Made by a program: the position numbers and the translations under genes. A stretch of DNA of 64,000 bases from Streptomyces sp. TRM68416 (GTDB taxonomy: Bacteria; Actinomycetota; Actinomycetes; Streptomycetales; Streptomycetaceae). Positions 31,470-42,215 of the stretch are shown here, one piece after another. Position 1 is the stretch's first letter. Each line of letters opens with the position of its first letter. A model generated the notes under the pieces. It was not told the DNA's origin. It worked only from the letters and a program-made list of their open reading frames with translations, and did not search any database. The stretch covers positions 310,001 through 374,000 of the forward strand of contig NZ_JACVWU010000001.1 of assembly GCF_014596915.1 (NCBI RefSeq). The letters are read 5' to 3'.

Positions 31470-32114
31470 ATGCCCAGGTTCTACGCGCGTCAACGGCTGA
31501 GCATACTCGCGGCCCTGACCGGCCTCATAGCCTCCGTCGGGCTCTTCAACGGCCCGACCGCCTCCGCCGCCCTGCCCACCCCGGTCAGCGCCGCCACCGC
31601 CCGCGGCTACCTCGCCTCGCTCACCGTGGCGACCGAGAACCGCACCGGTTACAGCCGCGACCTCTTCCCGCACTGGATCACCATCAGCGGCACCTGCAAC
31701 ACCCGCGAGACGGTTCTCGTGCGCGACGGCTCCAATGTCGTCACCGACTCGGAGTGCCGTTCCGTCAGCGGCAGTTGGTACTCCCCCTTCGAGGGAGCCA
31801 CCCAGACCGCCGCCTCGGACATCGACATCGACCACCTCGTCCCGCTCGCCGAGGCCTGGGACTCCGGCGCCGGCGCCTGGACCACCACACAGCGCCGGGC
31901 CTTCGGCAACGACCTCACCCGCCCCCAGCTCATCGCCGTCACCGACAGGGTGAACCAGGCCAAGGGCGACAAGGACCCGGCCGAGTGGATGCCGTCCCGC
32001 ACGGCCTACCACTGCACCTACGTCCGCGCCTGGGTCCAGGTGAAGTACTACTACGGCCTCTCGGTCGACTCCGCCGAGAAGAGCGCGCTCACCGGCTACC
32101 TCAACGCCTGCTGA
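31470..32114 (+). CDS. Secreted HNH endonuclease family protein (DUF1524-type)
   Basis: A 214-residue protein with a signal peptide (MPRFYARQRLSILAALTGLI, cleavage after about residue 34 in TASAALPTP). The core DIDIDHLVPLAEAWDSGA (near residue 115) followed by TRPQLIAVTDRVNQAKGDKD (near residue 150) is the HNH pattern of the DUF1524/GmrSD-type nucleases, with the catalytic Asp-His and later Asn and Lys. Cysteines at CNTRETV and DSECRSV, and at HCTYV, suggest a disulfide in the exported protein. It likely degrades extracellular DNA. It is the first host-like gene to the right of the prophage. Confidence 0.85.
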   Translation: MPRFYARQRLSILAALTGLIASVGLFNGPTASAALPTPVSAATARGYLASLTVATENRTGYSRDLFPHWITISGTCNTRETVLVRDGSNVVTDSECRSVSGSWYSPFEGATQTAASDIDIDHLVPLAEAWDSGAGAWTTTQRRAFGNDLTRPQLIAVTDRVNQAKGDKDPAEWMPSRTAYHCTYVRAWVQVKYYYGLSVDSAEKSALTGYLNAC

Positions 32115-32191
32115 TCCCGCCCGTCCCGGAACCTCCCCACCGGCCTCCGTCGTTCCGTACCGTACGGGGCGACGGAGTGAGGGGGATCACC

Positions 32192-33832
<1,641 letters not shown>

Positions 33833-34090
33833 TCCGGCCGGTTCGTCCGGCCGCCCCACCGGGTGCCGGGCTCCGACCAGCGTGGATTTCGGACACACTT
33901 TCGGTCGTCGATGTGCCGGTGAGAACCGCTCCACGTGCGGCGATGACCACGAGGGCGCCGTAGTCCGGGGCTCATTCGCGACCGAATGTTGAACTAGCAA
34001 GCATCGGTGGGGCCTGCCTAGCGTGGAGGGCCCCACCAGGAACGTCCCTCCCCACGTCCCCCGTTCCTACGTCCCCAAGGAGCCCTCCAC

Positions 34091-34528
34091 ATGACCGGAC
34101 GCCTCAACAGCGCCCAGCCGTACGCCCTCGGGCTGTTCCGCATCGTCGTCGGCCTGCTCTTCGCCTGCCACGGCGCGTCCAAGCTCTTCGGTGCGTTCGG
34201 CGGCCGGACCGTCGACGCGGGTGCCTGGCCCAACTGGTACGCGGCGGTCATCGAGTTGGTCGGTGGCAGCCTCGTCCTGCTCGGCCTGGGCACCCGCGCC
34301 GCCGCGTTCATCTCCTCCGGCGCGATGGCCTACGCCTACTTCAAGGTTCACCAGCCGAGCGCCCTGTGGCCGATCGAGAACAGCGGTGAGGGTGCCGCGA
34401 TGTACTGCTGGGCGATGTTCCTGCTGATCTTCACCGGCTCCGGCGCGTTCGGCCTGGACCGCCTGTTCGCGAAGCGCCGGACGCCGGTGCGGCGGGAGGA
34501 GCGGGCGGCGGAACCCGTGGCGGCCTGA
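34091..34528 (+). CDS. DoxX family membrane protein
   Basis: A 145-residue protein with four predicted membrane segments. The N-terminal signature YALGLFRIVVGLLFACHGAS (residues 9 to 28) and the GAFGGRTVDAGAWPNWYA loop (near residue 36) are DoxX family features, and AAAFISSGAMAYAYFKVHQP (near residue 77) is the third conserved segment. DoxX proteins act in redox stress and thiol metabolism in the membrane, but the exact activity is not settled. A basic tail follows the last helix. It runs convergently to the gene at 34533. Confidence 0.88.
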   Translation: MTGRLNSAQPYALGLFRIVVGLLFACHGASKLFGAFGGRTVDAGAWPNWYAAVIELVGGSLVLLGLGTRAAAFISSGAMAYAYFKVHQPSALWPIENSGEGAAMYCWAMFLLIFTGSGAFGLDRLFAKRRTPVRREERAAEPVAA

Positions 34529-34532
34529 CGCG

Positions 34533-35072
34533 TCAGGCGACCCAGCCGAAGGGCACCGTGAAGCAGCCCACGCGTGTGCCCTTGCCGCCCGGCTCGTCGT
34601 GGAGGACGACGGAGGCGGCCTCGCCCTGCCGGAAGCCCCATCCGTGCCGGGCGCGGGCCGCACCCGCGCCGTGCTCGTCGGCGGTGAAGTCGAGCCAGAC
34701 CTCGTTCTCGGGGTTGACGTGGTCGGCGTGCGAGGAGATCACGTGCTGGTAGTGGCCGCCGGCGGCGGCCGGGTCGGCGCCGCAGGGGTGGGTGTGCACA
34801 TGGACGCCGTACGCGTGTCCGGGCTTCATGCCCGTGACCCGCAGCCCGACGGTCGTCGCACCGCCGACCGGCGCCATGTGCTGCCTCACCTCGATCCACG
34901 AGGCGGCCGGGACGAGCTCCATGTCGTACGTCACCGCCGCCGACGGAACGAAGGCGCCGGGCGGCGCGAACCGGGCGTCCGTCCGCATCGAGTACCCGCC
35001 GGTGCCGCCGTTGTCGGCACCGGCGGCGAGCACGGCCGCGACCAGGGCGCCCGCGCATATGCCTGCCACCAT
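34533..35072 (-). CDS. Cu/Zn superoxide dismutase family protein, exported
   Basis: Start MVAGICAGALVAAVLAAGAD at 35072, behind GAGGAA. An exported N-terminus is followed by the SOD core: YGVHVHTHPCGADPAAAGGH (near residue 88) with metal-ligand histidines and a disulfide Cys, then SSHADHVNPENEVWLDFTAD (near residue 112) and a C-terminal GTRVGCFTVPFGW (near 165) with the second Cys and the conserved Arg. Spacing differs from classical SodC, so some ligands may be altered, and activity is likely but not certain. It stands alone on the minus strand. Confidence 0.7.
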   Translation of the reverse strand: MVAGICAGALVAAVLAAGADNGGTGGYSMRTDARFAPPGAFVPSAAVTYDMELVPAASWIEVRQHMAPVGGATTVGLRVTGMKPGHAYGVHVHTHPCGADPAAAGGHYQHVISSHADHVNPENEVWLDFTADEHGAGAARARHGWGFRQGEAASVVLHDEPGGKGTRVGCFTVPFGWVA

Positions 35073-35254
35073 GATGAGTTCCTCACGTCTGTGTGCGCCC
35101 CCTGCTCCCGTGCTACGGGAGAGTCGCGGCCCGCGCTCCCCGGGGACCGGCAGCCGGGTGAACATCACGTGTTGAACACACGGGCCCCCCATGAACCATC
35201 CGTCACTCCCGTACGGCGTACGCTGTACAGCCGCGGGGGAAACGGGGAGTCGGG

Positions 35255-35857
35255 GTGCTGGAAAGTTTCGAAAGTGTTGGATCACTGGCCACAAGCCCAT
35301 GGATCTATGGGTTGGTGGCCCTGTCGATCCTGCTGGACGTGTTCCTGCCCGTCCTGCCGAGCGGCGTCCTGGTGATCATGGCCGCGACGGCGGCGGCAGC
35401 GGGTACGGGGGCGGAGGTCCCCGACATCCTGGCGCTGACGCTCTGCGCGGCCACGGCATCCGTCCTCGGCGACCTGGTGGCCTACCGCCTCGCCTGGCAC
35501 GGCGGCGCCCACGCCATCGCCCGCTCCCGGCGGGTCAGATCCGCGCAGGAACGTCTCGGCGCGGCCCTCGCCCGCGGTGGCGGCGCCCTCGTCGTGGTGG
35601 CCCGCTTCGCCCCGGCCGGCCGCTCGGTGGTCTCCCTCTGCGCGGGCGCCGCCCATCGCCGCGCCCGCGACTTCCTGCCCTGGTCCGCCCTAGCGGGCCT
35701 CTCCTGGGCCACGTACAGCGTGGCGCTGGGCTACTTCGGCGCCCAGTGGATGGGCAAGGGCTGGCTGGCCACGGCGGTGTCGGTGGGCGCGCTGGCCGTC
35801 GCGGGCGCGGGGGCTACGTACGTGGTCCGGCGGCGTCCGGCCCAGCCCCAGCCGTAG
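35255..35857 (+). CDS. DedA family (VTT domain) membrane protein
   Basis: A 200-residue protein with about five hydrophobic segments. It has the DedA layout: a LDVFLPVLPSGVLVIMAATA re-entrant-like segment near residue 28, GDLVAYRLAWHGGAHAIARS near 72, and VVVARFAPAGRSVVSLCAGA (near residue 112) with the conserved Arg and Gly. The GTG start at 35255 follows GGGGAGT. DedA proteins flip or transport undecaprenyl phosphate and related lipids in several bacteria. Positive C-terminal residues are cytoplasmic. Confidence 0.85.
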   Translation: MLESFESVGSLATSPWIYGLVALSILLDVFLPVLPSGVLVIMAATAAAAGTGAEVPDILALTLCAATASVLGDLVAYRLAWHGGAHAIARSRRVRSAQERLGAALARGGGALVVVARFAPAGRSVVSLCAGAAHRRARDFLPWSALAGLSWATYSVALGYFGAQWMGKGWLATAVSVGALAVAGAGATYVVRRRPAQPQP

Positions 35858-35868
35858 CCGCCCCTCCG

Positions 35869-36195
35869 TCAGCTCTCGTGCGCGTGCTTGAGCCGCGTAC
35901 GGGCCTCCACGCGCTCGGCCGCGGCGACCTCCGCCCAGAACCTGTGTCCGCTCACGAACACCGCCAGCTCGTGCTCGCGCCGCCGCAGCTTCTCCACCTC
36001 GGCCTGCTCGTCGGCCGTCCACCCGGGTGAGGCGGGACGCTCGACCTTGCGCCAGCCGTTGTCGTCACTGAAACCGTCCAGCGGCTCGACCGACCAGGGC
36101 AGCCGCTTCAACAGGGCCGACAACTCGGCCCGAACCTGATGCAGCTCCTCCTGACCGGCGAGGAGGTCACTCGGAAAGTCATAGGTCGTAGCCAC
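35869..36195 (-). CDS. Conserved hypothetical protein, 108 aa
   Basis: A helical, charged protein (MATTYDFPSDLLAGQEELHQ) with a conserved-looking RLPWSVEPLDGFSDDNGWRK middle and a long helix TADEQAEVEKLRRREHELAV. It looks like the short actinobacterial proteins of unknown function that resemble coiled-coil cytoplasmic proteins. Its stop lies 12 bases from the convergent DedA gene. No signal peptide or membrane segment. Confidence 0.7.
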   Translation of the reverse strand: MATTYDFPSDLLAGQEELHQVRAELSALLKRLPWSVEPLDGFSDDNGWRKVERPASPGWTADEQAEVEKLRRREHELAVFVSGHRFWAEVAAAERVEARTRLKHAHES

Positions 36196-36589
36196 GCCGC
36201 AATGCTACGTCTGTTCGATTTCGAGAGGCGAGCCGCTTCGAGTGGTTCACGCGTACGGGTGTGACCGAGCGCCGCCCCTTGGTCCCGACGGCCCGGCGGG
36301 CCTTCCGCGATGTGCGCAGCCGGCGGGGTTCTCCGGCGGCGCGCGCCATGCTGTTCGTGCTGCTCGCGCCGCTGGTCTTCCCCGGTCCGGTGCTGTTCGG
36401 ACGACTGAACTCCCGCGACGACGTCGGCCACAGCGGCTTTCGGCCGTAGGCGGCCACGGTCTCGTTCTCCTTCACCGTCCGGATCGCCCTGTTGGGCGGG
36501 GCCTCAAGGCGATCCGGGGGCTTCCCTCCTCGTGGCGGCAACGGCGACGGTGGTGGCTGCCGTCGCTCGTGCACCGCCGGGCGCCGGGG
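36196..36589. other. Intergenic stretch without a credible gene
   Basis: About 390 bases. Short open frames exist in several phases (including a 62-codon plus-strand frame at 36261 with a membrane-like PAARAMLFVLLAPLVFPGP segment), but none has a ribosome site or known similarity, and the Arg/Pro-rich composition is that of noncoding GC-rich DNA. The first could be a decayed fragment. I see no promoter or hairpin strong enough to name. Confidence 0.5.
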
Positions 36590-37510
36590 TCAGTGCCCGG
36601 CGGCCCGCAGCTCCCGCACCAGGCGGGTGGTGACCGGCACGGCGACGCCGTGGCGCTCGGCCGCGCGCAGCAACGCGCCGCCGATCGCGTCCAGTTCGAG
36701 CGGGCGCCCCGCCTCGGCGTCGCGCTGCATGGAGGACTTGGTCTGCGGCGGGAAGGCGTCGTAGCGGGCGAGGGCCTGGGCCGGGTCGGCCGGTCCGCCG
36801 CACGCGCGGCTCACCGCCGCCGTCTCCTCCACCAGGGCCGTCAGCTCCTCGCGGTGCCGGGTGCGCACGTCGCCCAGCGGCAGCGCATGACGGGTCGTCA
36901 GCAGGGCGAGGGGCGCGAGGAACGACATCTTCGCCCACAGTGCCGCCGTCTCGTCCTCCAGGACGCGCGTGGTCGGACCGGCCGCCCCCAGGGCTGCGGC
37001 CAGCGCGTCGAGCCGCGCGCGGGGGACCCCGTCACCGGTCAGGTCGATCTCCGCGAAGGGGCTGGGGTGCTCGATCACGCCGGGGGCGACCCGGTGCGAC
37101 TCGGCGCGGATGACCGCCGGGGCCACCAGGTCGCCGCGGTGGTGGGCGCGCAGGGCGGCGGGGTGTTCGACGCCGTTGAGGAACGGTACGAGGAGGGCGT
37201 CGCCCAGCGCCTCGGCCGGTACGCGTTCCAGCGCCGCGTCCAGGGCCGTGTGCTTGACGGCGACCAGACATGCGTCCACGGGCTCCCGCAGCTCCGTGTC
37301 CGCCTCGACGCCCGCCCGGAAGTCCCCGTAGAGCCCACTGCGCACCCGCACCCCGTCCGCGCGCAGGGTAAGGACCGTCTCCTCGCCGGCCAGGCAGATC
37401 ACCCGGTGGCCGGACCGCGAGAGGAGTCCGGCGAGGAGCCCTCCGATGCCGCCGGGCCCGAGAATCGCCACGGTGAGGTTCTTGCCGTCCAGGTTCTTGC
37501 CTTCGGACAT
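36590..37510 (-). CDS. 2-dehydropantoate 2-reductase (ketopantoate reductase)
   Basis: Start MSEGKNLDGKNLTVAILGPG at 37510, behind AAGGGAT. The NADPH-binding GPGGIGGLLAGLLSRSG motif is at residues 18 to 34. The substrate-binding VAVKHTALDAAL and PFLNGVEHP segments (near residues 80 to 115) match the family, and the active-site Lys is in LWAKMSFLAP (near residue 190). It reduces ketopantoate to pantoate with NADPH in coenzyme A biosynthesis. At 306 residues the length is normal. The upstream in-frame region is not coding. Alternatively it is a close paralogue with another substrate, as actinobacteria carry several. Confidence 0.85.
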   Translation of the reverse strand: MSEGKNLDGKNLTVAILGPGGIGGLLAGLLSRSGHRVICLAGEETVLTLRADGVRVRSGLYGDFRAGVEADTELREPVDACLVAVKHTALDAALERVPAEALGDALLVPFLNGVEHPAALRAHHRGDLVAPAVIRAESHRVAPGVIEHPSPFAEIDLTGDGVPRARLDALAAALGAAGPTTRVLEDETAALWAKMSFLAPLALLTTRHALPLGDVRTRHREELTALVEETAAVSRACGGPADPAQALARYDAFPPQTKSSMQRDAEAGRPLELDAIGGALLRAAERHGVAVPVTTRLVRELRAAGH

Positions 37511-37625
37511 GGTTGTCCATCCCTTCGTCGGTCGACCCCGGTTCGGTGGCCGCCTCGAAGCGATCATGACAGAGGCCGGCGGCGGCCGGGAGCGGATTGT
37601 CAGACCCGGGGTCCAGACTGAAGAC

Positions 37626-37856
37626 ATGTGCCGCAGCATCAAGACACTCCGCCCGCCCGCCCTGCCCGAAGAGGCCACGGATGACGAGATCCGCGCCGCC
37701 GCCCTGCAGTACGTACGCAAGGTCTCCGGCTTCCGGGCCCCCGCCGCCCACAACCAGGAGGTCTTCGACCACGCCGTCGACACCATCGCCCAGGCCACCG
37801 CGGAACTGCTCTCCGGCCTGGAGATACGCGGCCGGACACCCCGCAACGCGGGCTAG
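37626..37856 (+). CDS. DUF2277 domain protein, 76 aa
   Basis: A short, complete DUF2277 protein: MCRSIKTLRPPALPEEATDD is its typical N-terminus, followed by a helical AALQYVRKVSGFRAPAAHNQ and EVFDHAVDTIAQATAELL. Proteins of this family are small and conserved in actinobacteria but lack an assigned function. It is transcribed divergently from the ketopantoate reductase, separated by 115 bases. The N-terminal MCRSIK with Cys is invariant in the family as I recall it and might bind metal. Confidence 0.9.
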   Translation: MCRSIKTLRPPALPEEATDDEIRAAALQYVRKVSGFRAPAAHNQEVFDHAVDTIAQATAELLSGLEIRGRTPRNAG

Positions 37857-38076
37857 CGGGACGCACGGAAGGCCCCGGCCGCCGCCACGGCGTCCGGATC
37901 CACCCGGCCGCACCTCCGGCGTACCCGGCCCCAGAACCCTCGAAGGCCCGCCACCGTGCGGATGTTCGCCTCCTTCGACACTCATTCGTGTCACAGGGGC
38001 GCCACTCCATCCGCACGCGATCCGCACACGGCCCATGCTGGCCCCATAGGTCACACACCGTCCGTGGGGGGACACC

Positions 38077-38520
38077 ATGCGCATCCGCACCATCGCCGCC
38101 GCACTCGCCGCAGCAGCACTGCTCGCACTCACCGCCTGCGCGAGCACCGACGAGGGTCCCAGCAAGCCGGAGACCACCGCCGAGGACACCAGCGCCGAGG
38201 ACACCAGCGGCCGGACCGAGCAGGACGGCGGCGCCACCGGGACCGACACGGAAGCCCCCTCGGACGCCCCCGGCACCGACGAGACCGAGGCGGACACCGC
38301 GACGCTGCCCAACCTCGTCGGCATGGACCTCCAGGCCGCGCAGGACGAAGCACAGGCCGCCGGTTTCTACGCCCTCGACGACCAGGACGCCAGCGGCCAG
38401 GGCCGCCTCCAGGTCCTCGACCGCAACTGGACCGTGTGCAGCCAGGACCCCGAGCCCGGCAACCACCCCACGGACACGCTCGTAACCCTGTACGCGGTCA
38501 AGGACACCGAGACCTGCTGA
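38077..38520 (+). CDS. PASTA-domain lipoprotein
   Basis: A lipoprotein signal MRIRTIAAALAAAALLALTA precedes Cys 21 (LTAC). A long Thr/Glu/Asp-rich linker (residues 25 to 75) follows, then a PASTA-type domain (residues about 77 to 147) with the typical start LPNLVGMDLQAAQDEAQAAG and a Cys pair. PASTA domains bind peptidoglycan fragments or beta-lactams. The protein should sit on the outside of the membrane in the cell wall. It is monocistronic. Confidence 0.85.
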   Translation: MRIRTIAAALAAAALLALTACASTDEGPSKPETTAEDTSAEDTSGRTEQDGGATGTDTEAPSDAPGTDETEADTATLPNLVGMDLQAAQDEAQAAGFYALDDQDASGQGRLQVLDRNWTVCSQDPEPGNHPTDTLVTLYAVKDTETC

Positions 38521-38562
38521 ACCACTGCGGGATCATCCCGACCAACCCGCAGCTACGGCCCT

Positions 38563-39546
38563 TCAGGCGTAGCGGCTGAAAAGGGAGGCGATGTATCCCT
38601 CCAGCCGTTGAGCCAGGACACCGGCTGTCAGATCGAGGCGGCCCAGTTCCCGCCAGGGGACAGCGACCTTCTCCGCGTCCGGCGCGAAACCCAGCGCATC
38701 CAGCAGCCGCCAGTAGAGATGCGCGGTGCCGTCTTCGGCCAGGGTTCCTCCCGCGGCGACGTAGCGATCGGCGAAGCTCATCCCCGCGGGAACCCCGTGC
38801 AGCAGGGCGAGAGCCGTCGAGCAATGAGCCACGTCCAAGTCGGCCGGCCCCCAGGAAGTCTCGACCCAGTCGACGACCCCGCTGATCCGAGGATCGTCGT
38901 CGGTGCCGGTGAAGAGGACATTGCCGGGATGGAAGTCCCGGTGCAGGAAGCACCCCTGATAGGCCGGGGGTTCGCGGCGGATGACGTGGACGGCCCGCTG
39001 CCAGAGCTCAGGCCGTTCGGTGGCGGCGGGCGGAGTCACTCGCTCGGGAGAGGCCCAAGCCTGGTAGGTGCGAGGCCGTTGTTGCGTGGTCACCGGCAGC
39101 CGGTGGATACGCACCAGCTGCCGCGCCAGCAGCTCAGCACGTTCATCGGCACCCGCATCGCCCAAGCGCACGGTCCCCGGCAGAAGAGACATCAGCAAGG
39201 AGGGGTGGTCGCAGTACTGCGCCGTCGCGTCCACCGCCACGAGTGCGGCCGCGGGCACGTCCGTGTCACCGAGCAAGCGCAGAATGGTCGCCTCACGGGT
39301 CAGCAGGCCCTCCGCATGCCGAACGAAGAACGGCTTGACGAAGGATCGCAGGACGAGTGAGCGTCGGCCAGCCGGGCCACGGAGGTCCAAGCGGCGCATC
39401 TGCGACGTCCAGCCGCCGCGCAACAGCACGACCTTCTCGATGTGCTCGGCCTCGGACAGCCCCTTCTCCACCCAGGAGCGCGTGGCACCCCAGTCCTGCC
39501 GGTCAAGATCCGTGCCGGTGTCCTCGGCCCTCTCGCGCGAACCCAC
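38563..39546 (-). CDS. Aminoglycoside-phosphotransferase-like kinase (APH family)
   Basis: Start GTG at 39546, behind GGGGAGG, giving 327 residues. The catalytic loop CFLHRDFHPGNVLF (near residue 205) supplies the HxD Asp, Asn and metal site, and GVVDWVETSWGPADLDVAHC (near residue 230) the second acidic site, as in APH(3') and choline kinases. No specific drug substrate can be read. The APH family in Streptomyces includes many host metabolic kinases, so a resistance function is unproven. The longer frame upstream of 39546 crosses a tRNA gene and is not credible. Confidence 0.82.
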   Translation of the reverse strand: MGSRERAEDTGTDLDRQDWGATRSWVEKGLSEAEHIEKVVLLRGGWTSQMRRLDLRGPAGRRSLVLRSFVKPFFVRHAEGLLTREATILRLLGDTDVPAAALVAVDATAQYCDHPSLLMSLLPGTVRLGDAGADERAELLARQLVRIHRLPVTTQQRPRTYQAWASPERVTPPAATERPELWQRAVHVIRREPPAYQGCFLHRDFHPGNVLFTGTDDDPRISGVVDWVETSWGPADLDVAHCSTALALLHGVPAGMSFADRYVAAGGTLAEDGTAHLYWRLLDALGFAPDAEKVAVPWRELGRLDLTAGVLAQRLEGYIASLFSRYA

Positions 39547-39593
39547 GGAGGGCCTCCCCTGATGAGGGCCTTTGACCTGCTGTTCGGTGTCTG

Positions 39594-39665
<72 letters not shown>

Positions 39666-39852
39666 GTGGCCCGGGCTGTGTGCCCAGGACGAGTCGACAG
39701 CCTACATTGCCGGGGGCGCTGTCCGGCAAACCCGTTCTCGGGGATCGACCTGGGGTTAGCCCCACCCTTGTTCCGGGAGCGTCCCGGATGCCCTCGGGCT
39801 CGCCGGGTCCATACGGTCGGAGTACCGCCGCAGCCATCAGGGGGAGACCGTC

Positions 39853-40620
39853 ATGACCCGTACCGTTCCTGCCCGTGCCGTCGCCGTCACCGGGGTCGTC
39901 GCGCTGCTCTTCGTCGGGCTCGCCGCCTGTTCGAGCGCCGAGGACGACAAGCATCCCGATCGCCGCGGCTTCGCCCTGGAGGGTCGTACGCTCACGGTCG
40001 ACGCCGACGACTCGGCGGTGGAGATCGTCGCCGTGGCGGACGCCCCGGAGGGGAAGGTCGAGGTCACCCGCTGGTTCAAGGGCAAGGTGATCGCCGGCGA
40101 CGAGCCGGGGGTGAGCTGGAAGATGGCGGACGACCGGCTGACGCTGCGCATGAACTGCTCCGGTGTGATCGCCGACTGCTCCGCCAGGCACCGGATCGAG
40201 GTGCCGCGCGGCATCGCCGTCACCGTGCGGAGCGACGACGGCAGCGTGCGGGCGTCCGGCTTCGAGGACGCGCTGAGCATCCACACCAAGGACGGTTCCG
40301 TACGGGTCGCCGACTCCAGCGGGCCGCTGGACCTGCGCAGCGACGACGGTTCCGTCCGCGCCGCCGTCGACTCGCGCGAGGTGCGCGCCCGCAGCGGTGA
40401 CGGCTCGGTCCACCTCGAACTGGGCGTCGTACCGGACCTGGTGGAGTCCCGCAGCAACGACGGTTCCGTGACCGTCGAGCTGCCGCGCGCGGCCTACCGG
40501 GTGACCGCCACGACGGACGACGGCGCGGTCGATGTGTCCGTTCCGCGGGACGAGAACAGTGCCCATGTGGTGAGCGCGCGTTCCGCCGACGGGAAAGTCA
40601 CCGTCAGAACCGCGAACTAA
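39853..40620 (+). CDS. DUF4097-type beta-strand repeat lipoprotein
   Basis: A lipoprotein signal MTRTVPARAVAVTGVVALLF precedes Cys 26 (GLAAC). The rest is a repeating beta structure in which DGSV or close variants recur seven times (SDDGSVRAS, TKDGSVRVA, SDDGSVRAA, SGDGSVHLE, SNDGSVTVE, TDDGAVDVS, SADGKVTVR), the DUF4097 signature of a beta-solenoid. It is anchored at the outer face of the membrane. The family often interacts with regulators of envelope stress; function here is unknown. A single pair of Cys (NCSGVIADC) suggests a disulfide. Confidence 0.9.
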   Translation: MTRTVPARAVAVTGVVALLFVGLAACSSAEDDKHPDRRGFALEGRTLTVDADDSAVEIVAVADAPEGKVEVTRWFKGKVIAGDEPGVSWKMADDRLTLRMNCSGVIADCSARHRIEVPRGIAVTVRSDDGSVRASGFEDALSIHTKDGSVRVADSSGPLDLRSDDGSVRAAVDSREVRARSGDGSVHLELGVVPDLVESRSNDGSVTVELPRAAYRVTATTDDGAVDVSVPRDENSAHVVSARSADGKVTVRTAN

Positions 40621-40692
40621 CAGGCCCGTGTGTTCGTCCTAAACCGGTGGGAGAATGAACCGGCAGGGCTGACCACAGCACGGGAGAGGGAT

Positions 40693-42069
40693 GTGACGGC
40701 GACACCTTCGCAGTCGGACTCGCCGTTGGTGCCGCGCGCACGCCTCCGGGTGCTCGGTGATGCCGTCGCCCTCGTCGCCCTCCCCCTCCTGGCCGCCCTC
40801 GCGCTGCCCGCCGCGTTCGCCGGCGGCGGCACCCGGCGCTGGTTCGGCGGACGGGCGGAGAACCAGCGGGCGGAGGCTCAGGCCGCGAAGGACGCCGCCG
40901 CGGCCGCGTTCTACGAACTCGACACCGCCCAGCGCGATCTGCGGATCTCGATAGAGACCATCACGGCCGTCGACGACTCCCCCGCCGCCCGCCGCGCGGT
41001 CAGCGACTTCCAGGCGATCAGCGGGCGGATCGACGAGGCCAGCCACCAGTACATCCAGGCGGTCGACGCCCACGACCTCGACCGTGACGACCTGGACGCC
41101 TCGGCCGCCGCGCAGGCGCGGACCGCGCTGAGCCGGGCCAAGGAGGAGCTGAGCCGGGTCAAGCAGGAGCTGGACCGCTTCGCCGACGGGCTCGGGCCGC
41201 TGCTGGGCAAGGCCGAGACGCAGCTGGCCCGGCTGGCGCCCGCGGTGGAGCGCGCCCGGCAGGGCCTGCTGGCCGCCTCCGACGCCCTGGACGCCGTACG
41301 CGGCTCGGGGCTGAAGGCGGACGACCTCGCCGCCCGGCTCGCCGCGCTCGGGCCGGAGCTGACCAAGCTGAACCAGGGCGCGGGGCAGCACGGCGTGCCG
41401 CAGACCCTGGAGCGCGCCGAGCGGGTCGCGCGGGAGGCCGGGGCGGTCCGCGCGGAGGCCGAGCGGCTGCCGGAGCGGGCCGCGGAGATCGACCACCGGC
41501 TGGTCTCCCTGCGCACCCGCGCCCAGGCCCTGACCACCCGGTCCGAGCAGGTCGAGCCGGTGCTGAGCGAGCTGCGCCGGCGGTTCACGGCGGCCTGCTG
41601 GCAGGACCTCCAGTCGGTGCCGGACCATGCCGCCGAGAACGTCCGGCAGGCGGAGCTGAAGCTGAGGGAGGCGCAGGCCGCGCGGGACGAGCAGCGCTGG
41701 CCGGACGCCACCGCCCTGCTGTCGACGGTCCGGGCGCTGCTGAACGCCACCGACGAATCGGTGTCGGCCGCGGGCGACCGGCTCCAGCGGCTGAACGCCG
41801 TGCAGAAGGATCCGCAGCAGGAGATCGACCGGACCCGGTTCGCGATCCGCGACGCGCAGCGGCTGGCCATGGCCGGACGGCATACCCCGGATCCCCGGCA
41901 CGCCCGGCCGCTGGACGACTCGGTGGCCCGCCTGGAGCGCGCGATCGGCACGCTGGAGGGCCGCCACCCGGACTACTGGCACTTCCTGACCGAGACGGAA
42001 GCGGTACGCCGGACGGTGGCCCGGGTGGTCGCGCAGATCCGCGAGGAGCGGGGGGCCTCCGGCGGCTAG
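40693..42069 (+). CDS. Membrane-anchored coiled-coil protein, 458 aa
   Basis: Start GTG at 40693 behind GGGAGAGGG. An N-terminal hydrophobic segment (VALVALPLLAALALPAAFAG, residues about 27 to 46) is followed by an almost all-helical, heptad-rich region (AKEELSRVKQELDRFADGLG, RAEAERLPERAAEIDHRLVS) reaching the C-terminus. It looks like the actinobacterial tubulin-binding or cytoskeletal type of coiled-coil membrane proteins. No enzymatic motif. Related proteins in Streptomyces are annotated as hypothetical. Confidence 0.75.
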   Translation: MTATPSQSDSPLVPRARLRVLGDAVALVALPLLAALALPAAFAGGGTRRWFGGRAENQRAEAQAAKDAAAAAFYELDTAQRDLRISIETITAVDDSPAARRAVSDFQAISGRIDEASHQYIQAVDAHDLDRDDLDASAAAQARTALSRAKEELSRVKQELDRFADGLGPLLGKAETQLARLAPAVERARQGLLAASDALDAVRGSGLKADDLAARLAALGPELTKLNQGAGQHGVPQTLERAERVAREAGAVRAEAERLPERAAEIDHRLVSLRTRAQALTTRSEQVEPVLSELRRRFTAACWQDLQSVPDHAAENVRQAELKLREAQAARDEQRWPDATALLSTVRALLNATDESVSAAGDRLQRLNAVQKDPQQEIDRTRFAIRDAQRLAMAGRHTPDPRHARPLDDSVARLERAIGTLEGRHPDYWHFLTETEAVRRTVARVVAQIREERGASGG

Positions 42070-42113
42070 GCGGACCGGCGAAGCAGTCGACTGCGGTTCG
42101 GCAGCGCTCCCAT

Positions 42114-42162
42114 AGGGGCGCGGGGAACTGCGCGACCAGCCACGACGCGCCCGCAGCCGAAC
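42114..42162. repeat. Streptomyces-type intergenic repeat, copy A
   Basis: Between the coiled-coil gene and the zinc-ribbon gene lies a block with AGGGGCGCGGGG (42114 to 42125) followed by a GCGCGACCAGCCACGACGCG segment and CCGCAGCCGAAC, up to 42162. The same family appears, inverted and longer, inside the coding region at 44935 to 45016. I know this type as an intergenic repeat common in Streptomyces genomes. It may form a hairpin RNA end. Confidence 0.65.
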
Positions 42163-42215
42163 GACGACACATCACGGCACCTCCAGCGAAGCGCCAGGCG
42201 GTTAACCTGTTCGGC

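Noticed and set aside
33833..34090. Possible -35/-10 elements (TTGAAC and TAGCGT) before the DoxX gene
   Set aside because: The spacing of 24 bases is too long for a normal promoter, so no site was named.
36261..36449. A 62-codon frame with a hydrophobic segment
   Set aside because: No ribosome site, no similarity, and composition like other noncoding stretches; kept only as part of the intergenic note.
38563..39546. APH-like kinase as an antibiotic resistance gene
   Set aside because: The catalytic motifs are clear but nothing indicates a drug substrate; many family members are metabolic kinases.
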